Of a stretch of 25,619 nucleotides of DNA, positions 1-5,858 are shown one piece after another (position 1 is the first letter of the stretch; every line of letters begins with the position of its first letter). Origin of the DNA: a virus; IMG/VR virus record IMGVR_UViG_3300034418_003828, positions 1 through 25,619 of that record; one strand, written 5' to 3'. The position numbers and the translations under genes are program-made. Under the pieces are notes generated by a model. That model was given only the letters and a program-made list of their open reading frames with translations. It was not told the DNA's origin and ran no database searches.

Positions 1-42
1 AAACATAATGATTGCCAAATTATATTTGTTTTAGTATATATG

Positions 43-80
43 ACCCCTGAGATTACATCAAAGGGGTTTCTTTTTGCCCT
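43..80 (+). terminator. Rho-independent terminator of an upstream operon
   Basis: ACCCCT (43-48) pairs with AGGGGT (62-67) around a 13-nt loop and is followed by a T-rich run (67-75). It probably ends a + strand transcript entering from the left, so the window starts at a transcription-unit boundary. Confidence 0.65.
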
Positions 81-107
81 TTTTTCCATGCCTTTTTGAT
101 ATTTTTG

Positions 108-115
108 TATAAATA
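108..115 (+). promoter_or_regulatory. T4-type late promoter octamer TATAAATA
   Basis: Exact TATAAATA with no recognisable -35 hexamer. By the T4 late rule (start about 6 nt after the octamer), transcription would start near 121, giving an approximately 19-nt leader for the small ORF at 140. The same octamer or a one-base variant recurs before other genes in the window. Confidence 0.55.
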
Positions 116-139
116 AACAGTATACATGGCAGAAACATT

Positions 140-316
140 ATGGCACAAAAATTATACACAATAGAAGAATACTTAGAATCTCTTAAAACACCAAAAGGTG
201 GATATACCAGAGAAACATTACTAACATTGGGTGTTTCATGGCCTCCTAAGAAAGGTTGGAAAAGAGATATCATCAAGGCAGTTAAACAGAACCCTAATTA
301 TATAATCAACACATAA
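140..316 (+). CDS. Small 58-aa phage protein with GGYTR...WPPKKGW motif, function unknown
   Basis: The ORF runs from ATG 140 to TAA 314-316. It begins MAQKLYTIEEYL and has a conserved-looking core: GGYTRETLLTLGVSWPP followed by KKGWKR, then a short basic C-terminus. The pattern of Gly, Trp and Pro resembles small proteins I associate with marine phages, but no function can be given. There is no clear ribosome binding site; a TATAAATA octamer 25 nt upstream would give an approximately 19-nt leader. An ATG at 126 is in another frame and stops after 12 codons. The gene sits between a terminator and the structured non-coding region, and could be cotranscribed with it. Confidence 0.6.
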   Translation: MAQKLYTIEEYLESLKTPKGGYTRETLLTLGVSWPPKKGWKRDIIKAVKQNPNYIINT

Positions 317-740
317 GGTTAGCAGGCCAGATTATAATACTGCTGTGGAAAAAGATATAGGAATATATCACACGCAACATACTGAGACACCCTCCTTGGA
401 TAGTAGAAATCCAGCCTGAAAGATGGAGGTAGGGGCAGAGACTAGAGCACAACACATTTAGTCAAGGATTGGTATAGTGTAAATGTTGATACACGCAAAC
501 ACTGAGCATAAAAATTTGCACAAGTTGGAACGCAGTGCATTACTGTAGAAATACAGGGCCTTTGCAGGTGAGGAGTGAGAAAGAGATCCTTTGCTAACAG
601 TGAAAAAATACCTGCTTCCTTATATGGCTGTGGCGTTACTCACAGAAAGAGGAGGGAACCTGCAATAGGTTCCTTCTGACTGCAACATCATCTACAGAAA
701 GTTCTCAATTATTACTTCTACATGTTGTTGTCTGAATAGA
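317..740 (+). ncRNA. Putative large structured non-coding RNA
   Basis: This stretch holds no credible ORF but many stable hairpins: GATATA/TATATC closed by a GGAA tetraloop (354-369); CCTCC/GGAGG (391-395/425-429) enclosing GGAT..ATCC with an AGTA/GAA internal motif typical of E-loops; CTGTA-GAAA-TACAG (543-556), a GNRA hairpin; CTGTG/CACAG (628-645); a 10-bp stem at 651-677 around GGAACC/GGTTCC; and the long-range GCAACAT/ATGTTGT (682-688/722-728). GCAGGT (564-569) can pair with ACCTGC (610-615). An approximately 16-nt motif, ACACGCAA..CTGAG, occurs twice (370-386, 491-506). Size and phage context recall giant phage RNAs such as GOLLD or ROOL, but I cannot assign a family. The ends are uncertain. 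The rest of the gap to 876 has a perfect AAGTCC/GGACTT hairpin (811-826). Confidence 0.5.
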
Positions 741-876
741 AAAAAACAAATAAATTAGCATCAAATGAAATGTCTGGAATGAAATGAAAGACATTGAAAG
801 TAGATGCGTTAAGTCCTTTAGGACTTGTTACTTGAGTCTAAGTGATAGCAAATTAATGGGAGAATTGTGGGTTAAT

Positions 877-884
877 TATAAATA
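877..884 (+). promoter_or_regulatory. T4-type late promoter octamer TATAAATA
   Basis: Exact TATAAATA, no -35 box. The expected start site (about 890) falls on the ATG of the next gene at 891, implying a leaderless message if this promoter is used. Confidence 0.5.
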
Positions 885-890
885 CTTTTA

Positions 891-1163
891 ATGACACTCA
901 CAGAAAAACAAAAAACACATCTATTAGATCCAAGATTACACAATGAACAACATGGTGAATTCATTAGGAAATGGGTTCATGATAATCAAGCACCTCAACA
1001 TATTGTTCACATATTGCACACATTGGCAACAACTCCCATCAAAGAAACCAAAAAGTTTGTGTTTTATAGGGATGAAATATACACCATGCCTACTCACACT
1101 GAAATATACAAAAAGACCAAAAAAGGCTGGATATTATCACATAAAATCAAGTATAATCCTTAA
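891..1163 (+). CDS. Hypothetical protein, 90 aa, basic
   Basis: I do not recognise this protein. It is basic, rich in His, Lys and Thr (starts MTLTEKQKTHLLD, ends SHKIKYNP), with no signal peptide or membrane segment. The next in-frame Met is near residue 66, so ATG 891 is the only sensible start. No Shine-Dalgarno precedes it; instead TATAAATA lies only 6 nt upstream, suggesting a leaderless transcript or readthrough from further left. It ends just before the promoter of the terminase small subunit gene. An overlapping ORF in another frame (943-1176) looks like a shadow. Confidence 0.6.
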   Translation: MTLTEKQKTHLLDPRLHNEQHGEFIRKWVHDNQAPQHIVHILHTLATTPIKETKKFVFYRDEIYTMPTHTEIYKKTKKGWILSHKIKYNP

Positions 1164-1167
1164 ACTG

Positions 1168-1175
1168 TATAAATA
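1168..1175 (+). promoter_or_regulatory. T4-type late promoter octamer TATAAATA
   Basis: Exact TATAAATA without a -35 box. The predicted start near 1181 gives a leader of about 38 nt carrying the GGAG of the terminase small subunit gene. It probably drives the 1219-4089 gene cluster. Confidence 0.6.
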
Positions 1176-1218
1176 ACACATGCATACAGACTGAGTCTGA
1201 CTTACACTTGGAGCAAAT

Positions 1219-1620
1219 ATGAGTGAGCAAGAAGCCAACAAACAACCAACCTATCAAAAGAAAAACATCAAATATGGTGAAAAAACAGTCATAGGCAGAG
1301 TTGTGGGCAAAAACAAAACAGTGATACCAGAAGATGAGTTTTATCAAATGGCCTGTTTGTTTTCAACTTGGAAAGACTTTTCAGAATATTATGGTGTGCA
1401 TGAAAACACACTGAGATACAATTTTAGTGATTTATACACAAAAGCAAGGCAAACCACTAAAAAGAAATTGCGCCAAAAGATGTTGGAAACAGCACTGAAT
1501 GGTGATAGAACCATGATGATATGGTTAAGTAAACAATGGTTAGACATGAGTGAAACACCTAACCACAGTCAAGGTGAGCAAGTGTTACCATGGAATGACA
1601 ATGAAGACAAAAACCTGTAA
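1219..1620 (+). CDS. Probable terminase small subunit
   Basis: 133 aa, preceded by GGAG 6-7 nt before ATG 1219. The middle (about residues 45-75) reads like a helix-turn-helix: a short acidic helix, FSTWKDFSEYYGVHENTLRY, then a basic stretch. The C-terminal half has the pattern ETALNGDRTMMIWLSKQWL, which resembles the segment found in small terminases of many marine phages (ALxGxxxxxxWLSKxxL). Small terminases recognise the packaging site and load the large subunit ATPase on phage DNA. The position two genes before the large terminase supports the call. What is seen is the motif pattern and synteny; DNA specificity is not visible. Confidence 0.7.
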   Translation: MSEQEANKQPTYQKKNIKYGEKTVIGRVVGKNKTVIPEDEFYQMACLFSTWKDFSEYYGVHENTLRYNFSDLYTKARQTTKKKLRQKMLETALNGDRTMMIWLSKQWLDMSETPNHSQGEQVLPWNDNEDKNL

Positions 1621-1622
1621 GT

Positions 1623-1669
1623 CCTGCACCCAGTCACAGTAAACTCTGAGCTCAGTACTGGTGTGCAGG
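1623..1669 (+). other. Strong hairpin between terminase small subunit and next gene
   Basis: CCTGCAC (1623-1629) pairs with GTGCAGG (1663-1669), and CCAGT (1630-1634) with ACTGG (1657-1661), with one bulged T. The loop contains the palindrome CTGAGCTCAG (1646-1655). No T-tract follows, so it is not a standard terminator. It could be an mRNA processing or stability element, or a packaging-site feature. Confidence 0.5.
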
Positions 1670-1689
1670 CAACCTTTGGAGATATATAG

Positions 1690-1899
1690 ATGAAAATACC
1701 TGATTACTTTAACAAACCCTCAAGTCACAAAACCACAGTGTTCAACACAATGACACTGACTGGTGTTAGTTTGATGTGGGGTATCATGCTGAATTTGATT
1801 TCACCATGGTGGAGCATATTGTGTGTGCTGACTATATTGGTGGGTTATGGTTCAGAAATAGAAGCCAGAAAAATTGACAAAGACAACCTCAGTCTCTAA
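1690..1899 (+). CDS. Small two-helix membrane protein between terminase genes
   Basis: 69 aa, with GGAG (1678-1681) before ATG 1690. Two hydrophobic segments are visible: about residues 18-38 (ending LMWGIMLNLI) and about 41-53 (WWSILCVLTILVG), separated by a short SP turn, with a charged C-terminus (EARKIDKDN). This is compatible with a small inner-membrane hairpin protein. Two-helix phage proteins of this size include holins, but there is no lysis gene next to it and the location between terminase subunits is not diagnostic. The stop codon is directly followed by the terminase large subunit start (TAAATG), so the two are translationally coupled. The function is unassigned. Confidence 0.6.
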   Translation: MKIPDYFNKPSSHKTTVFNTMTLTGVSLMWGIMLNLISPWWSILCVLTILVGYGSEIEARKIDKDNLSL

Positions 1900-3144
1900 A
1901 TGCGTCTCAGCAAGCCTCAGCAAGAAATATCAGATTCAAATGCTAGATTCAAGATTGCGGCTTGTGGCAGAAGATTTGGAAAATCATTCCTATCAATAAA
2001 TGAAATGGCCAAATTTGCCAGAGTGCCAAACAGGCGTGTGCTGTATTTGGCTCCCACATATAGACAGGCAAAAACAGTTATTTGGGATGAACTCAAAAGT
2101 CAACTGTATGCTGTTAATTGGATCAAGAAAGTAAATGAAAGTGACTTAACCATTAGATTGGTTAATAACAGCACCATTGTGATACGCAGTAGTGACAACA
2201 AAGATGCATTGCGTGGTGCCAAGTATGATTACATAGTGTTAGATGAGTGTGCATTCATGGATGCTGATGTATGGTATAGTGTATTGCGTCCAACATTATC
2301 AGACACAGGTGGTCATGCACTGTTTATCACAAGTCCCCTGGGCAGAAATTGGGTATATGATTTGTGGGTAAATGCATCAGTTGAACAAGATTGGCAAGCA
2401 TTTCAATATACCACATTGGCAGGAGGTTTTGTGCCACCAGAAGAAATAGAGGCTGCCAGAAGAGACCTAGATCAAAAGCGTTTTGAACAAGAGTATGAAG
2501 CACAGTTTGTTAATTATGCAGGTGTTATATTCTATGCATATTCAGATGAACACAATCTAAAAGCATATGATATGGGTCAATTTAACCCCAGAACACCCAT
2601 ATACTGTTCAATAGACTTCAATACCTCACCTATCACATGTGGTATTTGGGTCAAATGGCAAGACACTCTGCATGCCATAGATGAAATAGAAATATTTGGC
2701 AGTAACACACTGGAACTGGTGCAAGAAATCAAAAACAGATATGGTGACAGACAGTATGTGGCATTTCCAGATGCAACTGGAAGCAGAACAAACACCAACA
2801 GCATGGGTATGAGTGATCACATCATATTGAGTAACAATGGTTTCAAAGTGATAACAGACAAAACCAATCCCAATGTAAATGATTCAATTGCTTCAGTGAA
2901 TAGTATGTTGTGTAACAGTCTAGGTGAAAGAAAGTTATTCATTGACCCTAAATGCAAAAAAATGCGTGAAAGCATGTTGAAGTATGTGTACAAAGAGGGC
3001 ACCAGAATACCCCTCAAAGACAACATACATGATCACTTTGCAGATGGTATCAGATATATTTGCCACAGAATGTTTCCTGTAAAACAAACACCTATTTCAG
3101 ATGTGCGTCAGACCAGGATGAGTGCAGGCAGAATGATGAGTTAA
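1900..3144 (+). CDS. terL: Terminase large subunit (packaging ATPase/nuclease)
   Basis: 414 aa, typical length. The N-terminal ATPase has a Walker A-type motif GRRFGKS (residues 23-29), Walker B IVLDE (112-116, D115/E116) and the coupling motif ITSP (143-146). The C-terminal RNase H-like nuclease shows the expected acidic residues: D239 in SIDFNTS, D291 in FPDATGSR and D382 in HFADGIRY. The enzyme pumps DNA into the prohead through the portal and cuts concatemers at headful or cos ends. It resembles the Terminase_6 type. ATG 1900 directly follows the previous stop with no separate ribosome binding site, so translation is probably coupled. Unusually, the portal gene does not follow; small genes and an inverted operon intervene. 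Confidence 0.95.
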   Translation: MRLSKPQQEISDSNARFKIAACGRRFGKSFLSINEMAKFARVPNRRVLYLAPTYRQAKTVIWDELKSQLYAVNWIKKVNESDLTIRLVNNSTIVIRSSDNKDALRGAKYDYIVLDECAFMDADVWYSVLRPTLSDTGGHALFITSPLGRNWVYDLWVNASVEQDWQAFQYTTLAGGFVPPEEIEAARRDLDQKRFEQEYEAQFVNYAGVIFYAYSDEHNLKAYDMGQFNPRTPIYCSIDFNTSPITCGIWVKWQDTLHAIDEIEIFGSNTLELVQEIKNRYGDRQYVAFPDATGSRTNTNSMGMSDHIILSNNGFKVITDKTNPNVNDSIASVNSMLCNSLGERKLFIDPKCKKMRESMLKYVYKEGTRIPLKDNIHDHFADGIRYICHRMFPVKQTPISDVRQTRMSAGRMMS

Positions 3145-3152
3145 CATAAATA
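3145..3152 (+). promoter_or_regulatory. T4-type late promoter variant CATAAATA
   Basis: CATAAATA starts directly after the terL stop. The predicted start near 3158 would give a short leader containing AAGGAG (about 3162-3168) before ATG 3175. Confidence 0.45.
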
Positions 3153-3174
3153 ATGTATGTGTAAGGAGAAGCAA

Positions 3175-3468
3175 ATGGCAAAAGACAAAAAATACATAAG
3201 AGCAGGAGATCCCATACAGTTACCACCAAAAGGCTGGATGAGCAACATAAGTGGTAGAAGTGATGGCATCACCTCATTCACAGAAGAATTTGAAAGTCAC
3301 CCAGGTAGAATCATGTTCAAAAAATACATCAAAGCCTGGAGTGAATTAGATGATGTAGAACAAGCACTGAACAAAATTGCATGTACAGATGTATACAAGA
3401 ACTATGCAGATGCAATGAAGTATGGTGTTCAAATATACAACAGAAGAGGTAATCCCAGTGAGTTTTAA
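3175..3468 (+). CDS. Hypothetical protein, 97 aa
   Basis: I do not recognise this gene. The ORF is open from ATG 3157, but ATG 3175 has a good AAGGAG 6-7 nt upstream and gives MAKDKKYIRAGDP, so I prefer it. The protein is charged, with a probable helical C-terminal half (FKKYIKAWSELDDVEQALNK) and the ending YNRRGNPSEF; no membrane segment. It lies between terL and a group of short overlapping genes, behind a late-promoter-like octamer, so it is likely a late-expressed accessory or packaging-associated protein; that is inference from position only. Confidence 0.6.
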   Translation: MAKDKKYIRAGDPIQLPPKGWMSNISGRSDGITSFTEEFESHPGRIMFKKYIKAWSELDDVEQALNKIACTDVYKNYADAMKYGVQIYNRRGNPSEF

Positions 3469-3712
3469 GGATGGCAACTTACCTCCAAAGAACAGCAGTG
3501 AGGGTAAAAAATTAGAAAAGATGGTGTACAACACACCATTCCTCAAAAAGATGAGAGCCAAAAGTCAAGGTGAAAAGTATTCAGACATAGTGAGTGCTGA
3601 TAATTCAGAAGAATACAAGCAGAACTATGACAAAATAGATTGGACTCACAACAGAGATCAAAAAAAGAACTACAGGGTAAAAATAAATGGCAAATACCAA
3701 GATGAAGACTAG
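3458..3712 (+). CDS. Hypothetical protein, 84 aa, GTG start
   Basis: The reading frame is open from an ATG at 3422, but that ATG has no ribosome binding site. GTG 3458 has GAGGT 7 nt upstream, and starting there overlaps the previous gene by 11 nt, a normal coupled overlap. The resulting protein begins MSFKDGNLPPKNSSEGKKLEK and is hydrophilic and charged, with K and D/E throughout and no cysteines or membrane segments. No homologue is recognised. The choice of GTG over ATG is inference from spacing. Confidence 0.5.
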   Translation: MSFKDGNLPPKNSSEGKKLEKMVYNTPFLKKMRAKSQGEKYSDIVSADNSEEYKQNYDKIDWTHNRDQKKNYRVKINGKYQDED

Positions 3713-3893
3713 AACATACAAGTGTTATTGGCGTCCTACCAAACACTGCACCACAGATCATGTGATTAGAAGTTTCACAGACAATGAATTATGGACTGCT
3801 GAACAACAGTGCAAGTACTACTGTGGTAAATGGGGAATATACATGGCAGAAGAACAATATGGAGAAAATGATGAGACACAGAGCAACAACTAG
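3702..3893 (+). CDS. Small cysteine- and tryptophan-containing protein, unknown
   Basis: 63 aa from ATG 3702 (an in-frame ATG at 3687 is also possible). It contains four Cys (within YKCYWRP, KHCTT and QQCKYYCGKWG) and three Trp, which argues that the frame is real rather than a shadow. The Cys spacing might form a small metal-binding or disulfide fold, but this is not a recognised zinc motif. The start overlaps the end of the preceding gene by 11 nt. No function can be assigned. Confidence 0.5.
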   Translation: MKTRTYKCYWRPTKHCTTDHVIRSFTDNELWTAEQQCKYYCGKWGIYMAEEQYGENDETQSNN

Positions 3894-4089
3894 ATACAAG
3901 AATGGTGGTAAGCACAGAGGCAAAACCATCAGTCAAAGTGAAATAAACAGAAGAATAGCACAGAGTTTTGGATACAAACACAGCATCAATCCAGAATTGA
4001 TTGGGGATAAAGGTTCAAATGCACCAAGTGTACCAACACAATCATTTGAAAATCCACATATAGTTGACACAGAAACCATCAAACTATAA
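3868..4089 (+). CDS. Hypothetical basic protein, about 73 aa
   Basis: The frame is open from ATG 3784, but ATG 3868 or 3871 lies just after GGAG (3861-3864) and gives a sensible 26-nt overlap with the previous gene. The protein is strongly basic at the N-terminus (MRHRATTRYKNGGKHRGK), followed by SQSEINRRIAQSFGYKHS and a polar tail. The basic region could bind nucleic acid, but no family is recognised. It is the last gene before the terminator at 4145, closing the terminase gene cluster. Confidence 0.5.
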   Translation: MMRHRATTRYKNGGKHRGKTISQSEINRRIAQSFGYKHSINPELIGDKGSNAPSVPTQSFENPHIVDTETIKL

Positions 4090-4140
4090 GTATATGTGCT
4101 TGTCCTAACTAGCCTATGCTGATATTAAATTAACAGTATA

Positions 4141-4335
4141 AAATAAAAAACCCTCAATGCAGATGTGCAAAGAGGGTTTTTTTATGAAGGTGCCACCCTT
4201 CTGGTTTTTACTACTAATTGAATAAAATAAGTATTAAGTATAGTGGGAGCGTTTGTTTACACAGGTTCTCCTGATATATGCTCCCTGGTTTTTTGTGAGA
4301 AGTGCTAACGCAATACACCTGTATTGCCAACTCAC
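4141..4335 (-). ncRNA. Putative small structured RNA B, from a consensus sigma70 promoter
   Basis: On the - strand the promoter at 4343-4370 predicts a start near 4335. The RNA would begin with TTGTGAG (4337-4331) pairing with CTCACAA (4299-4293), enclosing a perfect GCAATAC-aggt-GTATTGC hairpin (4327-4310). A second stem GGGAGC/GCTCCC (4285-4280/4250-4245) encloses CAGG-AGAA-CCTG (4273-4262). It runs to the bidirectional terminator. Total length is about 195 nt. It has no convincing ORF. The promoter-structure-terminator arrangement is seen directly; that it is transcribed is inference. Confidence 0.55.
4145..4183. terminator. Bidirectional Rho-independent terminator
   Basis: AAAAAACCCTC (4145-4155) pairs with GAGGGTTTTTT (4172-4182), with GCA/TGC pairing inside the loop. 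Because A- and T-runs flank both sides, it can end the + strand terminase cluster and also the - strand small RNA starting near 4335. Confidence 0.85.
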
Positions 4336-4342
4336 AATAATA

Positions 4343-4370
4343 ATTATAACACAGTGTAGAAGTTTGTCAA
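4343..4370 (-). promoter_or_regulatory. Near-perfect sigma70-type promoter
   Basis: Reading the - strand: TTGACA (4370-4365), 16 bp, TATAAT (4348-4343), with TG one base before the -10 (extended -10). This is the best host-type promoter in the window and precedes no protein gene, only the structured region ending at the 4145-4183 terminator. Confidence 0.8.
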
Positions 4371-4382
4371 CCTTTTTTGGCC

Positions 4383-4414
4383 AAAAAAAAGCCACCTTAT
4401 TGATTTGGTGGCTT
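4383..4414 (-). terminator. Rho-independent terminator on the - strand
   Basis: On the - strand AAGCCACC (4414-4407) pairs with GGTGGCTT (4396-4389), followed by a run of T. It ends the putative small RNA A. Confidence 0.8.
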
Positions 4415-4472
4415 GTGTCTACACTTCCATATTGAAGGGTTGTTCTTATGGTAACGCCCTGTATTTGGATTG
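4383..4472 (-). ncRNA. Putative small structured RNA A
   Basis: An approximately 90-nt unit on the - strand between a sigma70-like promoter (4478-4505) and a terminator (4383-4414). CCATA/TATGG (4451-4447/4431-4427) forms a stem, flanked by weaker pairing of ACAC..TCC with GGA..GTGT. It shares AATACAGG and GCGTTA with RNA B and has the same promoter spacing, so the two units may derive from a duplication. No ORF of meaningful length. Confidence 0.45.
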
Positions 4473-4477
4473 TGTTA

Positions 4478-4505
4478 ATAATAGCATCATCTAAACAAAA
4501 GTCAA
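4478..4505 (-). promoter_or_regulatory. Sigma70-like promoter on the - strand
   Basis: TTGACT (4505-4500), 16 bp, TATTAT (4483-4478) on the - strand, located just after the terminator of the glycosyltransferase operon and just before putative small RNA A. Confidence 0.6.
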
Positions 4506-4515
4506 CCATTTTAGT

Positions 4516-4550
4516 CAAAAAAAAGCCCTCTAATGGCTGTAAGAGGGCTT
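4516..4550 (-). terminator. Terminator of the inverted operon
   Basis: On the - strand AAGCCCTC (4550-4543) pairs with GAGGGCTT (4530-4523), followed by eight T. It lies about 70 nt past the stop of the glycosyltransferase gene. Confidence 0.85.
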
Positions 4551-4618
4551 CAATTTGATAACACTGTGTTAAACTAATAACACAAATACATTATAATTTG
4601 GGAAAACATAATGTAATA

Positions 4619-5686
4619 CTATTTACCAGATTTGATAATTTCATACAGTTTTTCACCACTAAAGAATTGATCTAGATGTTGTACCAATTTTGTGTAGTTG
4701 GTCAATCTCTTGCTGAGTTGACTGTGAAAACTGATTTTTGATATTAGATCATTGGCCAATTTGTCTCTGTGTTCTACAGCATTGCCATATGTTTCAGTCC
4801 ATTCACTGGGATACTTACACCATACAGGAAACATTTCTGAATAACTCAGTCTGTCTGGCACCATGGGCACACAACCACACAACACACCTTCATACATGCT
4901 GATACCCAGTGTTTCTTGTGTGTTAGCACTAAACACCACTTTGCTACTGCATAACAAATCATGATATTCTGCTTTGGTTAATGGTGTGCTTTGACATACT
5001 GTATATTCACAGTCTGGCACAGTGTTAGATAACAATTCAAATATGTCTAACTGTTTCTCTGGTGCTAATCTGTGTGGAAACAGCACTCTGTTAGCCCTCA
5101 CCTCAGTGAGTCTTTGTTGTGCAATATGTGGTGCAAGTTCAGTTTTCAAATACTCCATGGGCCAACCCACTTTGTGCATTCTGCCTTTGGGTAACAGTGG
5201 ATATGTGTTACTGAACAAATCACAGTGAAATTGTGTGGCAAAAAAGTTGTGATCATATGTGCTGTACATTGCACATTCTGTATAACCAAACACAGTTTTG
5301 TCTTGAACTCTGCCCAAAAAGTCATGAGGATCATAACTGCCAGCATGCCACATACCACCTATTTTTATTGATATGTTTAACAGATCAGCCATATACTTTA
5401 ACTGTATAACAGTGGGATTCCAAGCATCAGTGTACAAGAAATAATCACCATCTTTAACTGTACCATCTGCAAACAGAGTGGCAATTTGTTTGAGTTGTTC
5501 ACTTTTCCAATAGTTGGTGCCTGAAAAGTTCAAGAATGCACCAGGTGTTGTGTCTTGGGGTGTGTCTGGGGGACCTGATATCACAGTAGTAGGTATGCCA
5601 GCATTTTCCAATTGCTGTGGCAAATATTTCTGCCATTGAGCAGTGTATCTGGTTTCTACTGGTTCAAGTTCTATGAGATATAACAT
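4619..5686 (-). CDS. GT-B fold glycosyltransferase (GT4-like)
   Basis: 355 aa. The C-terminal half has the hallmarks of a GT-B retaining glycosyltransferase: FPHRLAPEKQ (residues 203-212) at the start of the donor domain and ETLGISMYE (258-266), matching the E(x7)E motif that binds the nucleotide-sugar, followed by GCVPMVPDRLSYSEMF. No signal peptide or membrane segment, so it is cytoplasmic. Phage enzymes of this kind glycosylate hypermodified DNA bases, virion proteins or host surface glycans; the acceptor cannot be read from the sequence. GAGGTG lies 8 nt before ATG 5686. It is last in an inverted four-gene operon and overlaps the previous gene by 23 nt. Confidence 0.8.
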   Translation of the reverse strand: MLYLIELEPVETRYTAQWQKYLPQQLENAGIPTTVISGPPDTPQDTTPGAFLNFSGTNYWKSEQLKQIATLFADGTVKDGDYFLYTDAWNPTVIQLKYMADLLNISIKIGGMWHAGSYDPHDFLGRVQDKTVFGYTECAMYSTYDHNFFATQFHCDLFSNTYPLLPKGRMHKVGWPMEYLKTELAPHIAQQRLTEVRANRVLFPHRLAPEKQLDIFELLSNTVPDCEYTVCQSTPLTKAEYHDLLCSSKVVFSANTQETLGISMYEGVLCGCVPMVPDRLSYSEMFPVWCKYPSEWTETYGNAVEHRDKLANDLISKISFHSQLSKRLTNYTKLVQHLDQFFSGEKLYEIIKSGK

Positions 5687-5858
5687 TTAACATCACCTCT
5701 TTCACAGTTTCATCATACAGTACACCATGTGTGCCTGTGCCATAACTGTATCTGTTGGGCATTGTGTATAATGCTTGTTGAACATCTGCATACTGTTTGC
5801 CTAATATGCCCAACAAATACTGTTTCATTTTAATGGTTTTTTCTTGATCACTGGTCAT
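5664..5858 (-). CDS. Hypothetical protein, 64 aa
   Basis: Third gene of the inverted operon. Its ATG (5858) overlaps the end of the upstream gene by 11 nt and its end overlaps the glycosyltransferase start by 23 nt, typical of coupled translation. The protein begins MTSDQEKTIKMKQYLLGILGK and contains YSYGTGTHGVLYDETVKEV; no membrane segment or known motif. The operon context suggests a partner of the glycosyltransferase, but this is only positional. Confidence 0.55.
   Translation of the reverse strand: MTSDQEKTIKMKQYLLGILGKQYADVQQALYTMPNRYSYGTGTHGVLYDETVKEVMLNVISHRT

Noticed and set aside
58-276. 72-aa - strand ORF near the left end
   Set aside because: Overlaps the better supported 58-aa + strand ORF and a terminator; no ribosome binding site.
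425-463. Group I intron core (GGCAGAGACTAGA resembles the P7 region of tRNA-Leu introns)
   Set aside because: The matching TAGTC (459-463) lies only 14 nt away, leaving no room for P3 and P8, and no good P4 partner for CTGAG was found upstream. No interrupted gene flanks the region.
317-876. tRNA, tmRNA or RNase P RNA
   Set aside because: No cloverleaf with TTCGA-type arm, no tag-peptide reading frame, and none of the conserved RNase P core boxes could be seen.
943-1176. 77-aa ORF overlapping the 90-aa gene at 891
   Set aside because: Cysteine-rich, out-of-frame shadow without start signals; the 891 frame is shifted directly behind a promoter octamer and ends cleanly.
4234-4518. 94-aa - strand ORF in the small RNA region
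   Set aside because: It runs through a terminator and a consensus promoter and its product has no coherent composition.
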